This document shows, in pieces, positions 1-8,400 of a stretch of DNA of 64,000 nt. Positions within the stretch are counted from its first letter, which is position 1; each line of letters opens with the position of its first letter. This stretch comes from VRUE01 sp044867645. Its GTDB lineage: Bacteria; Actinomycetota; Thermoleophilia; Solirubrobacterales; 70-9. The DNA lies in NCBI GenBank assembly GCA_044867645.1, contig JBIOVI010000041.1:124001-188000 (forward strand). The letters run 5' to 3'. Under the pieces are notes generated by a model. It worked only from the letters and a program-made list of their open reading frames with translations, was not told the origin of the DNA and did no database searches. Made by a program: the position numbers and the translations under genes.

Positions 1-664
1 GGCGGTGCTCGACCACGTTCACGTCGGGGTTGAGCGCCTCGATCGTCAACCGCGCCGACTCGGTCTTGGGCACGCCGATCCGCTCGGTGTTGTGGATCAC
101 CTGGCGCTGCAGGTTGGAGGCGTCGACGACGTCGTCGTCGACCAGGCCGAGCGTGCCGATCCCAGCCGCGGCCAGGTAGAGCGCGGTCGGCGCCCCGAGC
201 CCGCCGGCGCCGACCAGCAGCACCTTCGCGTTCAGCATCTTCAGCTGGCCGTCGACCCCGACCTCGGGCAGCAGCGTGTGACGCGAGTAGCGGTCGCGCT
301 GCTCGGGGGTCATCCCGGTCGCGGCGACCACCGGCAGTCCCTGCTCCTGCCAGGCGAGGATCCCCCCCGCCACCGAGGCGACGTCCTCGTAGCCGAGCGC
401 CTGCAGCTGCTCGGCCGCCTTGTAGGAGCGGTTGCCGCTGCGGCAGTAGAGGATCGTGCGGGCAGACTTGTCGGGCGCGGCAGCGGCGATCTCATCGCCG
501 AGCAGCCCCGGCGGCACCAGCTTGCCGTTCTCGAGGTGGGCCTCCTGGTACTCGTGCGGCTCGCGGGTGTCGATCAGGACGACGTCGCCGCCCTCGATCT
601 CCTCCGCCGCCTCGAAGGGCTCGATCTCCTCGATCTGCTGCTGAGTCTGCGCGCCAGTTGCCAT
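1..664 (-). CDS. Rhodanese-ThiF/MoeB-type adenylyltransferase, partial
   Basis: Partial gene: 221 residues are visible before it leaves the window on the left. Residues about 15-115 are a rhodanese domain with the catalytic loop CRSGNRS (Cys74), which carries a persulfide. Residues from about 122 are a ThiF/MoeB/E1-like domain with the nucleotide-binding glycine loop VGAGGLG (151-157) and the acidic strand GLVDDDVVDASNLQRQ. Such proteins adenylate the C-terminal glycine of a sulfur-carrier protein (MoaD, ThiS or CysO type) and transfer sulfur to it. The start ATG at 664 follows AGGAG at good spacing. The rhodanese domain precedes the ThiF domain, the reverse of MoeZ/MOCS3. The sulfur-carrier partner is not visible, so the pathway (molybdopterin, thiamine or cysteine) is undecided. 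Confidence 0.9.
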   Translation of the reverse strand, partial: MATGAQTQQQIEEIEPFEAAEEIEGGDVVLIDTREPHEYQEAHLENGKLVPPGLLGDEIAAAAPDKSARTILYCRSGNRSYKAAEQLQALGYEDVASVAGGILAWQEQGLPVVAATGMTPEQRDRYSRHTLLPEVGVDGQLKMLNAKVLLVGAGGLGAPTALYLAAAGIGTLGLVDDDVVDASNLQRQVIHNTERIGVPKTESARLTIEALNPDVNVVEHR

Positions 665-747
665 GCGTCTCCTAAAGCTAAGTCAAATACCTTAATTCCG
701 ATCCGGCTTTACTTCAAAAAGTATAGCGAGCCTTGCCGGGGCTCGAC
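665..747 (-). promoter_or_regulatory. Promoter of the rhodanese-ThiF gene and end of the TetR pair
   Basis: On the minus strand the AT-rich spacer holds a TATACT box that could be a -10 element and, close to the gene, AGGAG as ribosome binding site. At about 729-747 CGAGCC and GGCTCG form a six-base hairpin just after the TetR stop, which could end transcription from the right. No run of T follows, so the terminator role is weak. Confidence 0.4.
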
Positions 748-1461
748 TCAAGCGGCCGCGTCGGCGATGCGCCTCGTTTCGATTGGGTCGAGGTAAGGGA
801 TGAGGAGGTACTGGATCAGCTCGCCTGCGGCCTCGGAGAGCCGCTCGGTGCGGCCGGCGTCGACGTAGCGGGCGACGTGCGCGAGGGCGCCGCCGAGGAG
901 CAGCTCCTCGAGATCGACGGGGAGCTCGGGGCTGTTCGGGCGGCCGGCCCGCAGCGCTTCGGCCAGGCGGACGATGCAGGCCTGGCGGCGACGGCGAGCC
1001 GCTGCCCCCGCCTGCAGGGCCTCGACGGCGATCAGGTGCGCGACAGCGGGGTTTGCGGCGAGCAGGCGCAGTGCTTCCGCGGTTCCCGCAAGGACCCGTG
1101 TGGCCCATTGCTCCTCCCCGGCGACCGCCCCCTCGACCCGCTCGCAAAGCCACTCGGCGGCGAGGTCATAGGTCGCCAAGAAGCACTCTTCCTTGCTCTC
1201 GAACTGTCCGTAGAAGGCCGAGCGAGATACACCGGCCTCCTGCGTGATGTGGCCGATCGTGGTCGCCGGATAGCCGTGTTGAGGTAGGACGCGCAACATC
1301 GCCGCGATCAGGCGAAGGCGCTGGTTGCTGGCGACGAAGGAACGCGGCAGGCCGTGACGGCCCGCGGGCAACCGTGACAAGGCCAGCTCCGGCGGCAGAG
1401 CTGCGAGAGCGTCGGGCTCGAAGCGCTCCGGCTCGGCGTCAGCCGGTGGCGACCCGTGCAT
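748..1461 (-). CDS. TetR-family regulator, second gene of the pair
   Basis: A 237-aa protein with a TetR N-terminal DNA-binding domain: helix-turn-helix at about 67-88 (TTIGHITQEAGVSRSAFYGQF), then an all-helical ligand or dimerisation domain. An extended N-terminus of about 45 residues precedes the domain. I chose the ATG at 1461, which starts inside the upstream TetR gene and overlaps its end by 23 bases, so the two are probably cotranscribed and translationally coupled. The longer open frame to 2016 only reads antisense-like sequence through the upstream gene. The N-terminal pattern (LPAGRHGLPRSFVASNQR) resembles that of the TetR at 10310-11050, so these are probably paralogues. The ligand is unknown. 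Confidence 0.85.
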   Translation of the reverse strand: MHGSPPADAEPERFEPDALAALPPELALSRLPAGRHGLPRSFVASNQRLRLIAAMLRVLPQHGYPATTIGHITQEAGVSRSAFYGQFESKEECFLATYDLAAEWLCERVEGAVAGEEQWATRVLAGTAEALRLLAANPAVAHLIAVEALQAGAAARRRRQACIVRLAEALRAGRPNSPELPVDLEELLLGGALAHVARYVDAGRTERLSEAAGELIQYLLIPYLDPIETRRIADAAA

Positions 1462-2119
1462 TGGCCGCCGGGGAGGGTGCGAGCAGGTACCGAAGCAGGA
1501 GGTCGTGATCCTCTCCCAGGCGCTGCGCTTCGCCTGCGAGCACGCGCCCCGACAGGTGAGATGCCAGCCCCCCGGCGAGCAGCCGCAGTGTCTCCTCCGG
1601 CACGGGCTCGCCACCGCGAAGCTCGGCCGGTGGGCGCAGGGCTTCGGCAAGGCGGACCAGCGAGCGCTCGTGCTCCATCCGGGCGGGACGGGCGGCGGCC
1701 AGCGACTCGACCAGCAGCAGATGGGCGAATGGCGGATCGGCGGCGAGGAAGTCGAGGCCGGCGCGCAGCCCAGCGGAGACGCGGGCGTCCCAGCCGCTCT
1801 CAGGCTGGGTGGCCGCCTCGACGGCAGTGGCGAGGCGCTCCACCCCGTCCTCGTAGGCGGCGGCGAAGCAGATCTCCTTGCCTTTGAAGTGCTCGTAGAA
1901 GGTCGCGCGGGAGAGACCGGCGAGTTCGACGATGTCGGTGACCTTCGTGTCCTCGTAGCCGTGGTAAGCGAGGGCGACAGCCAGACCGTCAAAGATGCGG
2001 CGACGCTGATTGGCAATCACCTCAGCTCGGGAGAGGCCTGAACGAGGCGGAATGCGGTCCACCTCGGGCGGCACCGCCCCCGGCCGGCGACGCGAGCCGC
2101 GGGGTTCGCGTGTCGCCAT
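1439..2119 (-). CDS. TetR-family regulator, first gene of the pair
   Basis: A 226-aa TetR regulator with helix-turn-helix at about 57-79 (DTKVTDIVELAGLSRATFYEHF) and a helical C-terminal domain. The start at 2119 is preferred over the upstream in-frame start at 2158 because GGAG lies five bases before this ATG. Its promoter region carries a block that is repeated upstream of the secreted-protein operon at 10013 and includes an inverted repeat next to a TTGACA hexamer. Autoregulation and control of that operon are therefore an attractive inference. The gene overlaps the following TetR gene by 23 bases. Ligand not predictable. Confidence 0.87.
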   Translation of the reverse strand: MATREPRGSRRRPGAVPPEVDRIPPRSGLSRAEVIANQRRRIFDGLAVALAYHGYEDTKVTDIVELAGLSRATFYEHFKGKEICFAAAYEDGVERLATAVEAATQPESGWDARVSAGLRAGLDFLAADPPFAHLLLVESLAAARPARMEHERSLVRLAEALRPPAELRGGEPVPEETLRLLAGGLASHLSGRVLAGEAQRLGEDHDLLLRYLLAPSPAANARVATG

Positions 2120-2150
2120 ACCAGCTCCGTTCTCAGTAGAAGACACCGCC

Positions 2151-2198
2151 CAATACAAACACGTCAGTTCACATTTGTCAAGATACGCACATGGTATC
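2151..2198 (-). promoter_or_regulatory. Promoter/operator block A, duplicated at 10148-10195
   Basis: Read on the minus strand there is a perfect -35 TTGACA (2181-2176) and, 17-18 bases on, a weak -10 (TTGTAT/TGTATT, 2158-2152). Directly beside the -35 is an inverted repeat, GATAC (2182-2186), seven-base centre GCACATG, GTATC (2194-2198). The stretch 2175-2197 is identical to 10172-10194. A second match, AAACACG (2157-2163 and 10154-10160), sits at exactly the same distance. The repeat is a candidate TetR operator. Confidence 0.65.
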
Positions 2199-2223
2199 GA
2201 TGACTAGCTGGAGCTGATGCAAC

Positions 2224-5200
2224 CTATGGCTTGTGGCGGTTCTTCCCCCCGCAGCTCGGCTTCACCACCGGCTTGAAGTTATAGGCCCTGCCATTTTGCC
2301 CGGTGAAGTTGGCAATCGCCCTGTTCTTGCCGGCGCAGAGGTTTCTGCTGTTGACAACGAGTCCCTTTTTGCCACCCTGCATCGTCAGGATGAACCTCGT
2401 CACTGGTGCATCTGGGACGCTTTCAAAGGAGCTTCTAATGCCGCCTTTGAATGAGTCGATGCGGCCGACGATGTCGACGTCGACCAAGCCGTGGAGAGCC
2501 GCGACGAGATCGGGCAGTTTGTGATTTGAGGATCTCAGGTAGACCGGGCCCTCGACCGGCTCATCGAGCAATGGCGTAAATGCCCTGGCATAGCCATACT
2601 GAGCCGCTTTGGGACAACCGCCGCCAGCCCCTCCGTTTGCCGCGTACTGGACCCGGGTGCAGATCGTTCTGATGTGGGCCTGATCGAGGAAGGCGGAGCT
2701 CGGCAGAGTGACGACTGCTTTGCCGATGTTGGCATCAGCTGGTCTTGCGTTGACAACCGCTTTCAAGGCAGGGTGATCGCCTCGCTTCGTCCCTCCGTTC
2801 AGCTTCAAGCTGAGCTTCGGTTTGAAGCCAAGGTTTGCGCAATCCGCGGCCTGGTAGCGGGTCGAGAGACCTGCCGGGACATCATCTGCTGGATCGAAGA
2901 TATTCAGGAAGGCGCCGAAGAGAGTCGCTTTGGCGCTACTCGGTTCGCATGAAGTCGGATTGATGATGAAGTTGGGTTTGTCGACGTAGACGCGTAGGTC
3001 GCGGACCTTCAAGACGATCCCTTTGAGGATGTGGGGGATCGGGTCTGATGCCGCTCCGTCGACTTCGACTTCGGCGGTCTCCGGGTTCAGGGTCAATGCC
3101 TCCCTGACGACGACGGTTCCGGCGTCGAAGGGGCCGGCCAGGCCTGGGGTGATCGAAACCACAGAGAGTGGATCGCCGTGATAGGGACCTCCCAGGTAGA
3201 GCTGGCCGGGGACATAAGTGAGCGAGTCCCCCACCCCAGCTCCTGCGAAGGTGCGGCCGATCTGAGAGTTAGCAGGGCAAGACGGATTTGCCTTCTCTTG
3301 GCGACCGGTCTTGGTCTTCGCTGCGGCAATCGCGGCGTCAGAGCATTTGCTCACGCCTGCCAATTTGCCAAGCACCCCCGGCGGCAGGATCGAGGAGAAC
3401 TTGGTCATGTCCTGCTCTCCGTCTTGCCTTATCAAGCGCATGTTAAAGGGCGAGTAGGCCTTGGCGTTGTTGTTAACCGATCCCGCCTGGAAGAAAGGCT
3501 GGAAGGGAGGAACCCCTCCCGGAGGACAGGGCACTCCGTTGACGCCTTTGGTGATTTCGAAGTCAGAAGTGACGATTCTCGGGCTGGTTGGATCGGAGTA
3601 GGGATAGAACATGCCCACGGTCGTGTATTTGCCACAGGCCGGCGGGCTGATCAGCGCCGCCCTCGCCCCTTCCTTGAAGTGGAAGTTGAAATGGCTGAAG
3701 GGAAGCTGGGGGACGTCGTCGACGGTGGCCCTCAGCTGCCCAGTGACCGGATCTGCTTCGACCTTCATCTGCTGCTTGACCAGGATGCCGCGCAGAGCGT
3801 TCCTCAGCACCAGGTAGAGCGCGATGTCCGAGTCGAACGGGTTCTCCGCACCGGGTTCAGTGGTAGTCGGGTCGTCCTGCTGGGCGAGATAGACGAAGCC
3901 GTCAATCCCCTCCTCGAGCAATGGCGTGGTCAGGTGAAGGGTGCCGACCTTCGAGTCGGCGGGACAGCCTTCACCGTCGACCGAAAAGGTCTTCTCCTTG
4001 GCGTACTGCGTCGGGGTGCAGAAGCCGAGACCTTCCCCCACCGAGGGGTTGATCGTCACTCCCTCGGGCAACGTAACCACAGCTTTCTTCGTCGTCGATT
4101 CGGCCAGGGCGTTCCTGTTGTTCCAGCCATCGTTGACGAAGTCGAGGTTGAAGTCAACTCCCATCCCGGTCTCGGCTTTTTCGGTCGAGAGCACGGTTTC
4201 GTTTGCGGGGTTGTAGGAGAGCTTGTCGCAGCCAGTGACTCCCACCGGGTTGCCATTGGCGTCCTCGGTCTGAACGCTCGCCGAGACGAAGCTGCCCGGG
4301 TTCTCCCAGGAGCTGGCGCTGATCGAGGTCGTCAGCGGCCCCGAGCAGGCGCTCGGCATCGTGAACAGCGGCGTGTCGTTGGGCGCCGCGGGGCAGGAGT
4401 TGGAAAAAATAGGGTTATCTCTATGCCCGCAGCGCCTGAAATCATGGCTCGGATCGGAGGGGTTGCCCCAAAGATCGATAGAGACGCCCGAGAACTGACC
4501 GAACTGGGGGATGTCCAGGGTGTCGGAGCTGAGTCCGTAGTCGCCGTCTGAGCGCACCTTGCCGAGCAGGTGGACGAAGATGCCGAGATGGCCCGCGTCA
4601 AAGGCGAACTCGGCGGGACGGCCCGCCGAGGGCACCATGTTGTAGAGGGGTTCTGAGAGCCCCGGCTCGGCGATGCCGTAGATGCCAATCGTAGTGTGGA
4701 CGGTGCCCATGATCGCGTCGTTAGGGCAGGTGCCGGTCTCCAGTTGGGTCTCGGTGCAGCGCACGGTGGTCGCGCGGGGGTTGAGGACGAGACCCTCTGG
4801 GAGGTCGGCGAAGATATTCCGCGGGCTCCCGGCGAGGGGAAGTGGATAGGCGGGAAGCAGAGGGGGATTGGTGTTGAACTGTGCCCCGATTTGCATCTGG
4901 TAGGGATGGGAGCCAGCGCGGACCTCCTCGGCAGCGCCGGCGTCGAGCAACGCGTTGCTGAAGGCCTGGATGCCAAAGAGCGCAGGTTCGGAGCTGACCT
5001 GGGTCTGCACGCCGGTCGAAGCACCGGGGGCGTTGCCGCCGGTGATGGTCACTTGGTTGGTGACTATTGCCGGGACATCGGCGTCGACGTTGACCGGGAG
5101 GAGGACGAACAGCCTCTGACCGGGATGGGTGACGGTATCGAAAGTGCAGCGGACGGGTGGGCCCGCTTCGCAGGGATAGGAGGTTCCAGAGGCGTCCTCG

Positions 5201-5496
5201 AGAGCTTCAAGCGTATGAAAATGAGCCGAGGGGTGTTCGTTGACCGTCAGGCCGGGCGGCAGGTAGTCAGTGATCGTGAACGAGCCGAGGGCGTCTTTGG
5301 AGCCGATATTGGTCGCCTGGATGACATAGATGCCCCTGCCAGTGGTGTCACCGGGGACGAAGTTGGTCGGTGAGTAAACAGAGGCGGAGATCGCCCAAGC
5401 CGGTCCCGGCGCCGCTGCTCCTGCGGTGGCCGGCAGGCACAACACGGGGAGCGCAAGCAGGGCAAGAGTGATTAGAACCCGCTTTGCCGAAATCAC
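2224..5496 (-). CDS. Giant secreted protein, DUF11-like N-terminus
   Basis: A 1090-aa exported protein of unknown function. A Sec signal peptide (MISAKRVLITLALLALPVLC, then an AGA cleavage zone near residue 27) is followed by a DUF11-like beta domain with the phrase ITDYLPPGLTV. The rest repeats a cysteine-containing module whose recognisable core is C-P-x(4)-G, then a PLL...G.vYL strand; at least four copies can be read. The C-terminus is basic (GGKNRHKP) and has no LPXTG or membrane anchor. The GTG at 5496 is chosen because GGGGAGG lies six bases upstream and it forms a GTGA overlap with the stop of the 1506-aa gene. The upstream extension to 5601 lies inside that gene. It is probably a cell-surface or envelope component made with its operon partner. 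Confidence 0.85.
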   Translation of the reverse strand: MISAKRVLITLALLALPVLCLPATAGAAAPGPAWAISASVYSPTNFVPGDTTGRGIYVIQATNIGSKDALGSFTITDYLPPGLTVNEHPSAHFHTLEALEDASGTSYPCEAGPPVRCTFDTVTHPGQRLFVLLPVNVDADVPAIVTNQVTITGGNAPGASTGVQTQVSSEPALFGIQAFSNALLDAGAAEEVRAGSHPYQMQIGAQFNTNPPLLPAYPLPLAGSPRNIFADLPEGLVLNPRATTVRCTETQLETGTCPNDAIMGTVHTTIGIYGIAEPGLSEPLYNMVPSAGRPAEFAFDAGHLGIFVHLLGKVRSDGDYGLSSDTLDIPQFGQFSGVSIDLWGNPSDPSHDFRRCGHRDNPIFSNSCPAAPNDTPLFTMPSACSGPLTTSISASSWENPGSFVSASVQTEDANGNPVGVTGCDKLSYNPANETVLSTEKAETGMGVDFNLDFVNDGWNNRNALAESTTKKAVVTLPEGVTINPSVGEGLGFCTPTQYAKEKTFSVDGEGCPADSKVGTLHLTTPLLEEGIDGFVYLAQQDDPTTTEPGAENPFDSDIALYLVLRNALRGILVKQQMKVEADPVTGQLRATVDDVPQLPFSHFNFHFKEGARAALISPPACGKYTTVGMFYPYSDPTSPRIVTSDFEITKGVNGVPCPPGGVPPFQPFFQAGSVNNNAKAYSPFNMRLIRQDGEQDMTKFSSILPPGVLGKLAGVSKCSDAAIAAAKTKTGRQEKANPSCPANSQIGRTFAGAGVGDSLTYVPGQLYLGGPYHGDPLSVVSITPGLAGPFDAGTVVVREALTLNPETAEVEVDGAASDPIPHILKGIVLKVRDLRVYVDKPNFIINPTSCEPSSAKATLFGAFLNIFDPADDVPAGLSTRYQAADCANLGFKPKLSLKLNGGTKRGDHPALKAVVNARPADANIGKAVVTLPSSAFLDQAHIRTICTRVQYAANGGAGGGCPKAAQYGYARAFTPLLDEPVEGPVYLRSSNHKLPDLVAALHGLVDVDIVGRIDSFKGGIRSSFESVPDAPVTRFILTMQGGKKGLVVNSRNLCAGKNRAIANFTGQNGRAYNFKPVVKPSCGGKNRHKP

Positions 5497-8400
5497 TTCG
5501 AACCTCCCCGGTTGTTGTGGCGTTTGTGCTGTTTGGCTTTGTGCGCTTTTTGGCAGCGGACCTTGCCGGCACGGCGTACCTTGCGCTTGCCTTTCGGGCA
5601 TCTGCGAGCCGAGGAACCTTTTCCTTCGCGGAGGTTGCCAGCGCCCGAGAAGGAGGCGCTGGAGAGCGTCGGGTCAGGCGGCGGGGCGGGGTTTGCCTGA
5701 CAAGCGGTGCTCGAGCAGGTCGGCGGCGCCAGCTCGTGCTGGGCAGCAAGTCCACCGCCCACGGCGGCGTCATAGACGTCGGTGAGCTGGTCGCCATCGC
5801 CTGGCACGAGCGGCTGATCGGTGAAGAAGAAGACGTGATCGCCATTGGCCGAGGCGTCGGCGAAGCGAGAGACAGCGGGGCTGGTGCCGCTCGAGATCAG
5901 ATACAGACAGCCCCCGTTTTGGCTTTCCGATTCGCAGGAGCCCGAGCCCTTCGCCTCCCACTCATAGACGTCGTTAACGCCGTTGGTGTCGCTTGGCAAC
6001 AGCGGGTCGCGGCTCTCGAAGAAGAAGCGGTCTCCGTCGACGGAGAGGTTGCGGGGAATGATCGTGGCGTTGGGCGAGTCTTGGACAAGAATGCCGGGGC
6101 CAGAGGGAGCCGCGCTCCCCAGGCTGATGCCTCCGCTGGGAGGAGTACCGCTAGGCGTACAGGTGACGCAGTTCAGCTCTCCGTCACTCGGGCTGTAGCG
6201 GTAGAACTGGGTGCAAGGTCCCTGGCAGAGGAAACTGCTGCCATGGTCGTGACCCGAGAGGTCGACGAGGCGTTTGGAGGAGAAGACGAGGGTCCCATCG
6301 TCGGCGACGCGGGAAGGCCTTTGAGAAGAAAACCTCCAGTTTCCCATGTCCTCCCGAGGATGGAGCTGAGCGATAAATTCAGTGGTTCCATCGTGGCTTA
6401 CGTAGAGGTTGGTACTTTCGAGGCGAATGTTGTTGTTTTCCGTCAGTTCTGCTCCACCGGGCGATGCCCCGGGAGCGAGGACGCCGTTGGCGACGAAGTA
6501 GACGTAGGAGCCATCAGGGGTAGCGCCGAGGAGCCCCTGAACGTCGGCGCCCCTGGTGTTTACGGGACTGGAGTCGACGCTGAGGTCTACGAGTTCGCCC
6601 GAGCCGTTGTCGTAGCGGTAGAGGTCATTGCTGGTGTCGCGAACATCGGCGCCAGCCCAATAGATGTGGGCACCGTCCACGGCGACGCCCTGTCCGTCGT
6701 TGTTTCGTATGAAGTTGTCATCTCGTTCGCTGCCGTCGAGCTTGACCCGCCCGATCCTGGAAGCGACGACAGGGACCCCGGAGTTAAAGATCGTGCTATT
6801 CGCCCAGTAGAGATAAGTGCCATCGAGAGCCAGGCCCCTGGGGATGATGAGACTTTTGACGAATTCCTGCTGAGCGCTGCCGCCGGAGATCGTCGCGCGG
6901 CCGATCGAATTAACCCCTGAGGCCGGGTTGGTCCAGTAGACAAAGGAGGCGTTGACGGCGACCCCGGAGGGACCGGTCGAGCCTGCGGTTACCGGGATGA
7001 AGCTCTGTTCGACTCCGGTGCCGTCAAGGTTGGCGCGGCCGATCGCCCTGGTCGCCGCGGTGGTGCCGGCATTGGCCCAGTAGATGAAGGAGCTGTCGAC
7101 CGCGATCCCCCGTGGATTTGACGCGCCGGTAATGAAGCTCTGTTCGACTCCGGTGCCGTCGAGGTTGGCGCGGCCGATCGTGCCTTCGCTATTAGTGCCG
7201 TTTGCGGCGTTGGTCCAGTAGACGTGGGAGCCATCAACCGCCACGTACTGCGGTTTGCTGGCGCCGGTGATGAAGCTCTGTTCGACTCCGGTGCCGTCGA
7301 GGTTGGCACGGCCGATCGTGCCCGTGCTCGTATTCACCCAGTAGATGTGGAAGCCGTTGGCGGCAACGCCGTTGGCGGCGGCCGGAAGCTCAATGAAGCT
7401 GTGATTGGGCAAGCTGCCATCGAGATTGGCGCGGCCGATCGCTGGGCCGACCCCGGTTTTGGCGTCGTCGGTCAGCTCCTCGGGGCTGGTGAAGAAAACG
7501 TGGGAACCATCAGGAGTGGATTCCCCGAAATTGACCGCTTTAGGACCGAGCGGATCGCTGCCGCCCGGGCCACTGCCGTTGGTCTTCTGCGAGGCAGAGA
7601 TCTGCCTGGTCCGCGTGCCGTCTTCGCGGACGTAGAGCTGCCCGCTGGCGCGATCGGTGAAGTAGACCTTGGAGCCATCGCGGGAGATCGCGTGGTAGGC
7701 GCTGTATCCACCGCCTACGCCTACGTCGATCCCGTTATTCCCCGCGAAGGCGCCTTGCGGTGCCGGCACGCAGGCAGGACCCCCGGCGTCGTCGCAGCTT
7801 GTCGCCGACGCGACCGGGATGCGCCCAGGAAGGGTGAGGGCGCCGTGGTTTAGGTCATAGAGGTTGGATTGTTTTGTGGCGGCGTCCGGAAGGAGGGGAG
7901 CGTAGGTTTCGAAGGTGAGATGGGAGGTGTCGGCGGCATAGCCTCCGAGTTCTGCGCTGTATTTCCCAGTGGCCGGCCGGGGCGCGGTGAAAAGAGACTC
8001 GTAAGCGGCGGTAGCGCTGTCGCGCAGGAAGAAGGAGAGACCCGCAGGCACTTCACCTCCGACGAAGGTCGTGGTGAGGTCGTCACTCCAGCCCACGAGA
8101 TCCCCTTCCAGCCCGGGCTCGAGCAAGAGCATAAGCCCGTCACTGCTCCAGCCGCTCGGGCCGCGAGAGGCCATAAAAGGAGCGAGCGTGGAGCTGCCGC
8201 CGCCGGTGGTCGCCAGGCCGCCACGCAGGTAAAAGGTGACGCGGTCGCCGGTGACCGAGGCCTGGACTTCGTAGGCCAAACCCTGGACGTTGGCGCCGTG
8301 CTTGTCGACAGGGCTCACCTGCTCATAAGCGCGGCAGTCAGATAGACGGCTGCCGAAGCCGGTGCGGAACTGATCGTTGGGGCAGGAGCCAAAGCCAGGG

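Noticed and set aside
3178..4551. 457-aa open frame on the plus strand
   Set aside because: It is fully antisense to the 1090-aa secreted protein gene, has no ribosome site and no protein-like composition; it arises from GC-rich codon structure.
5484..6920. 478-aa open frame on the plus strand
   Set aside because: Antisense to the 1506-aa gene, which has a signal peptide, recognisable repeats and a good start.
6997..7318. Regular repeats that could suggest a CRISPR array
   Set aside because: The units are in frame, encode protein blades, and the spacers are coding and similar; there are no cas genes.
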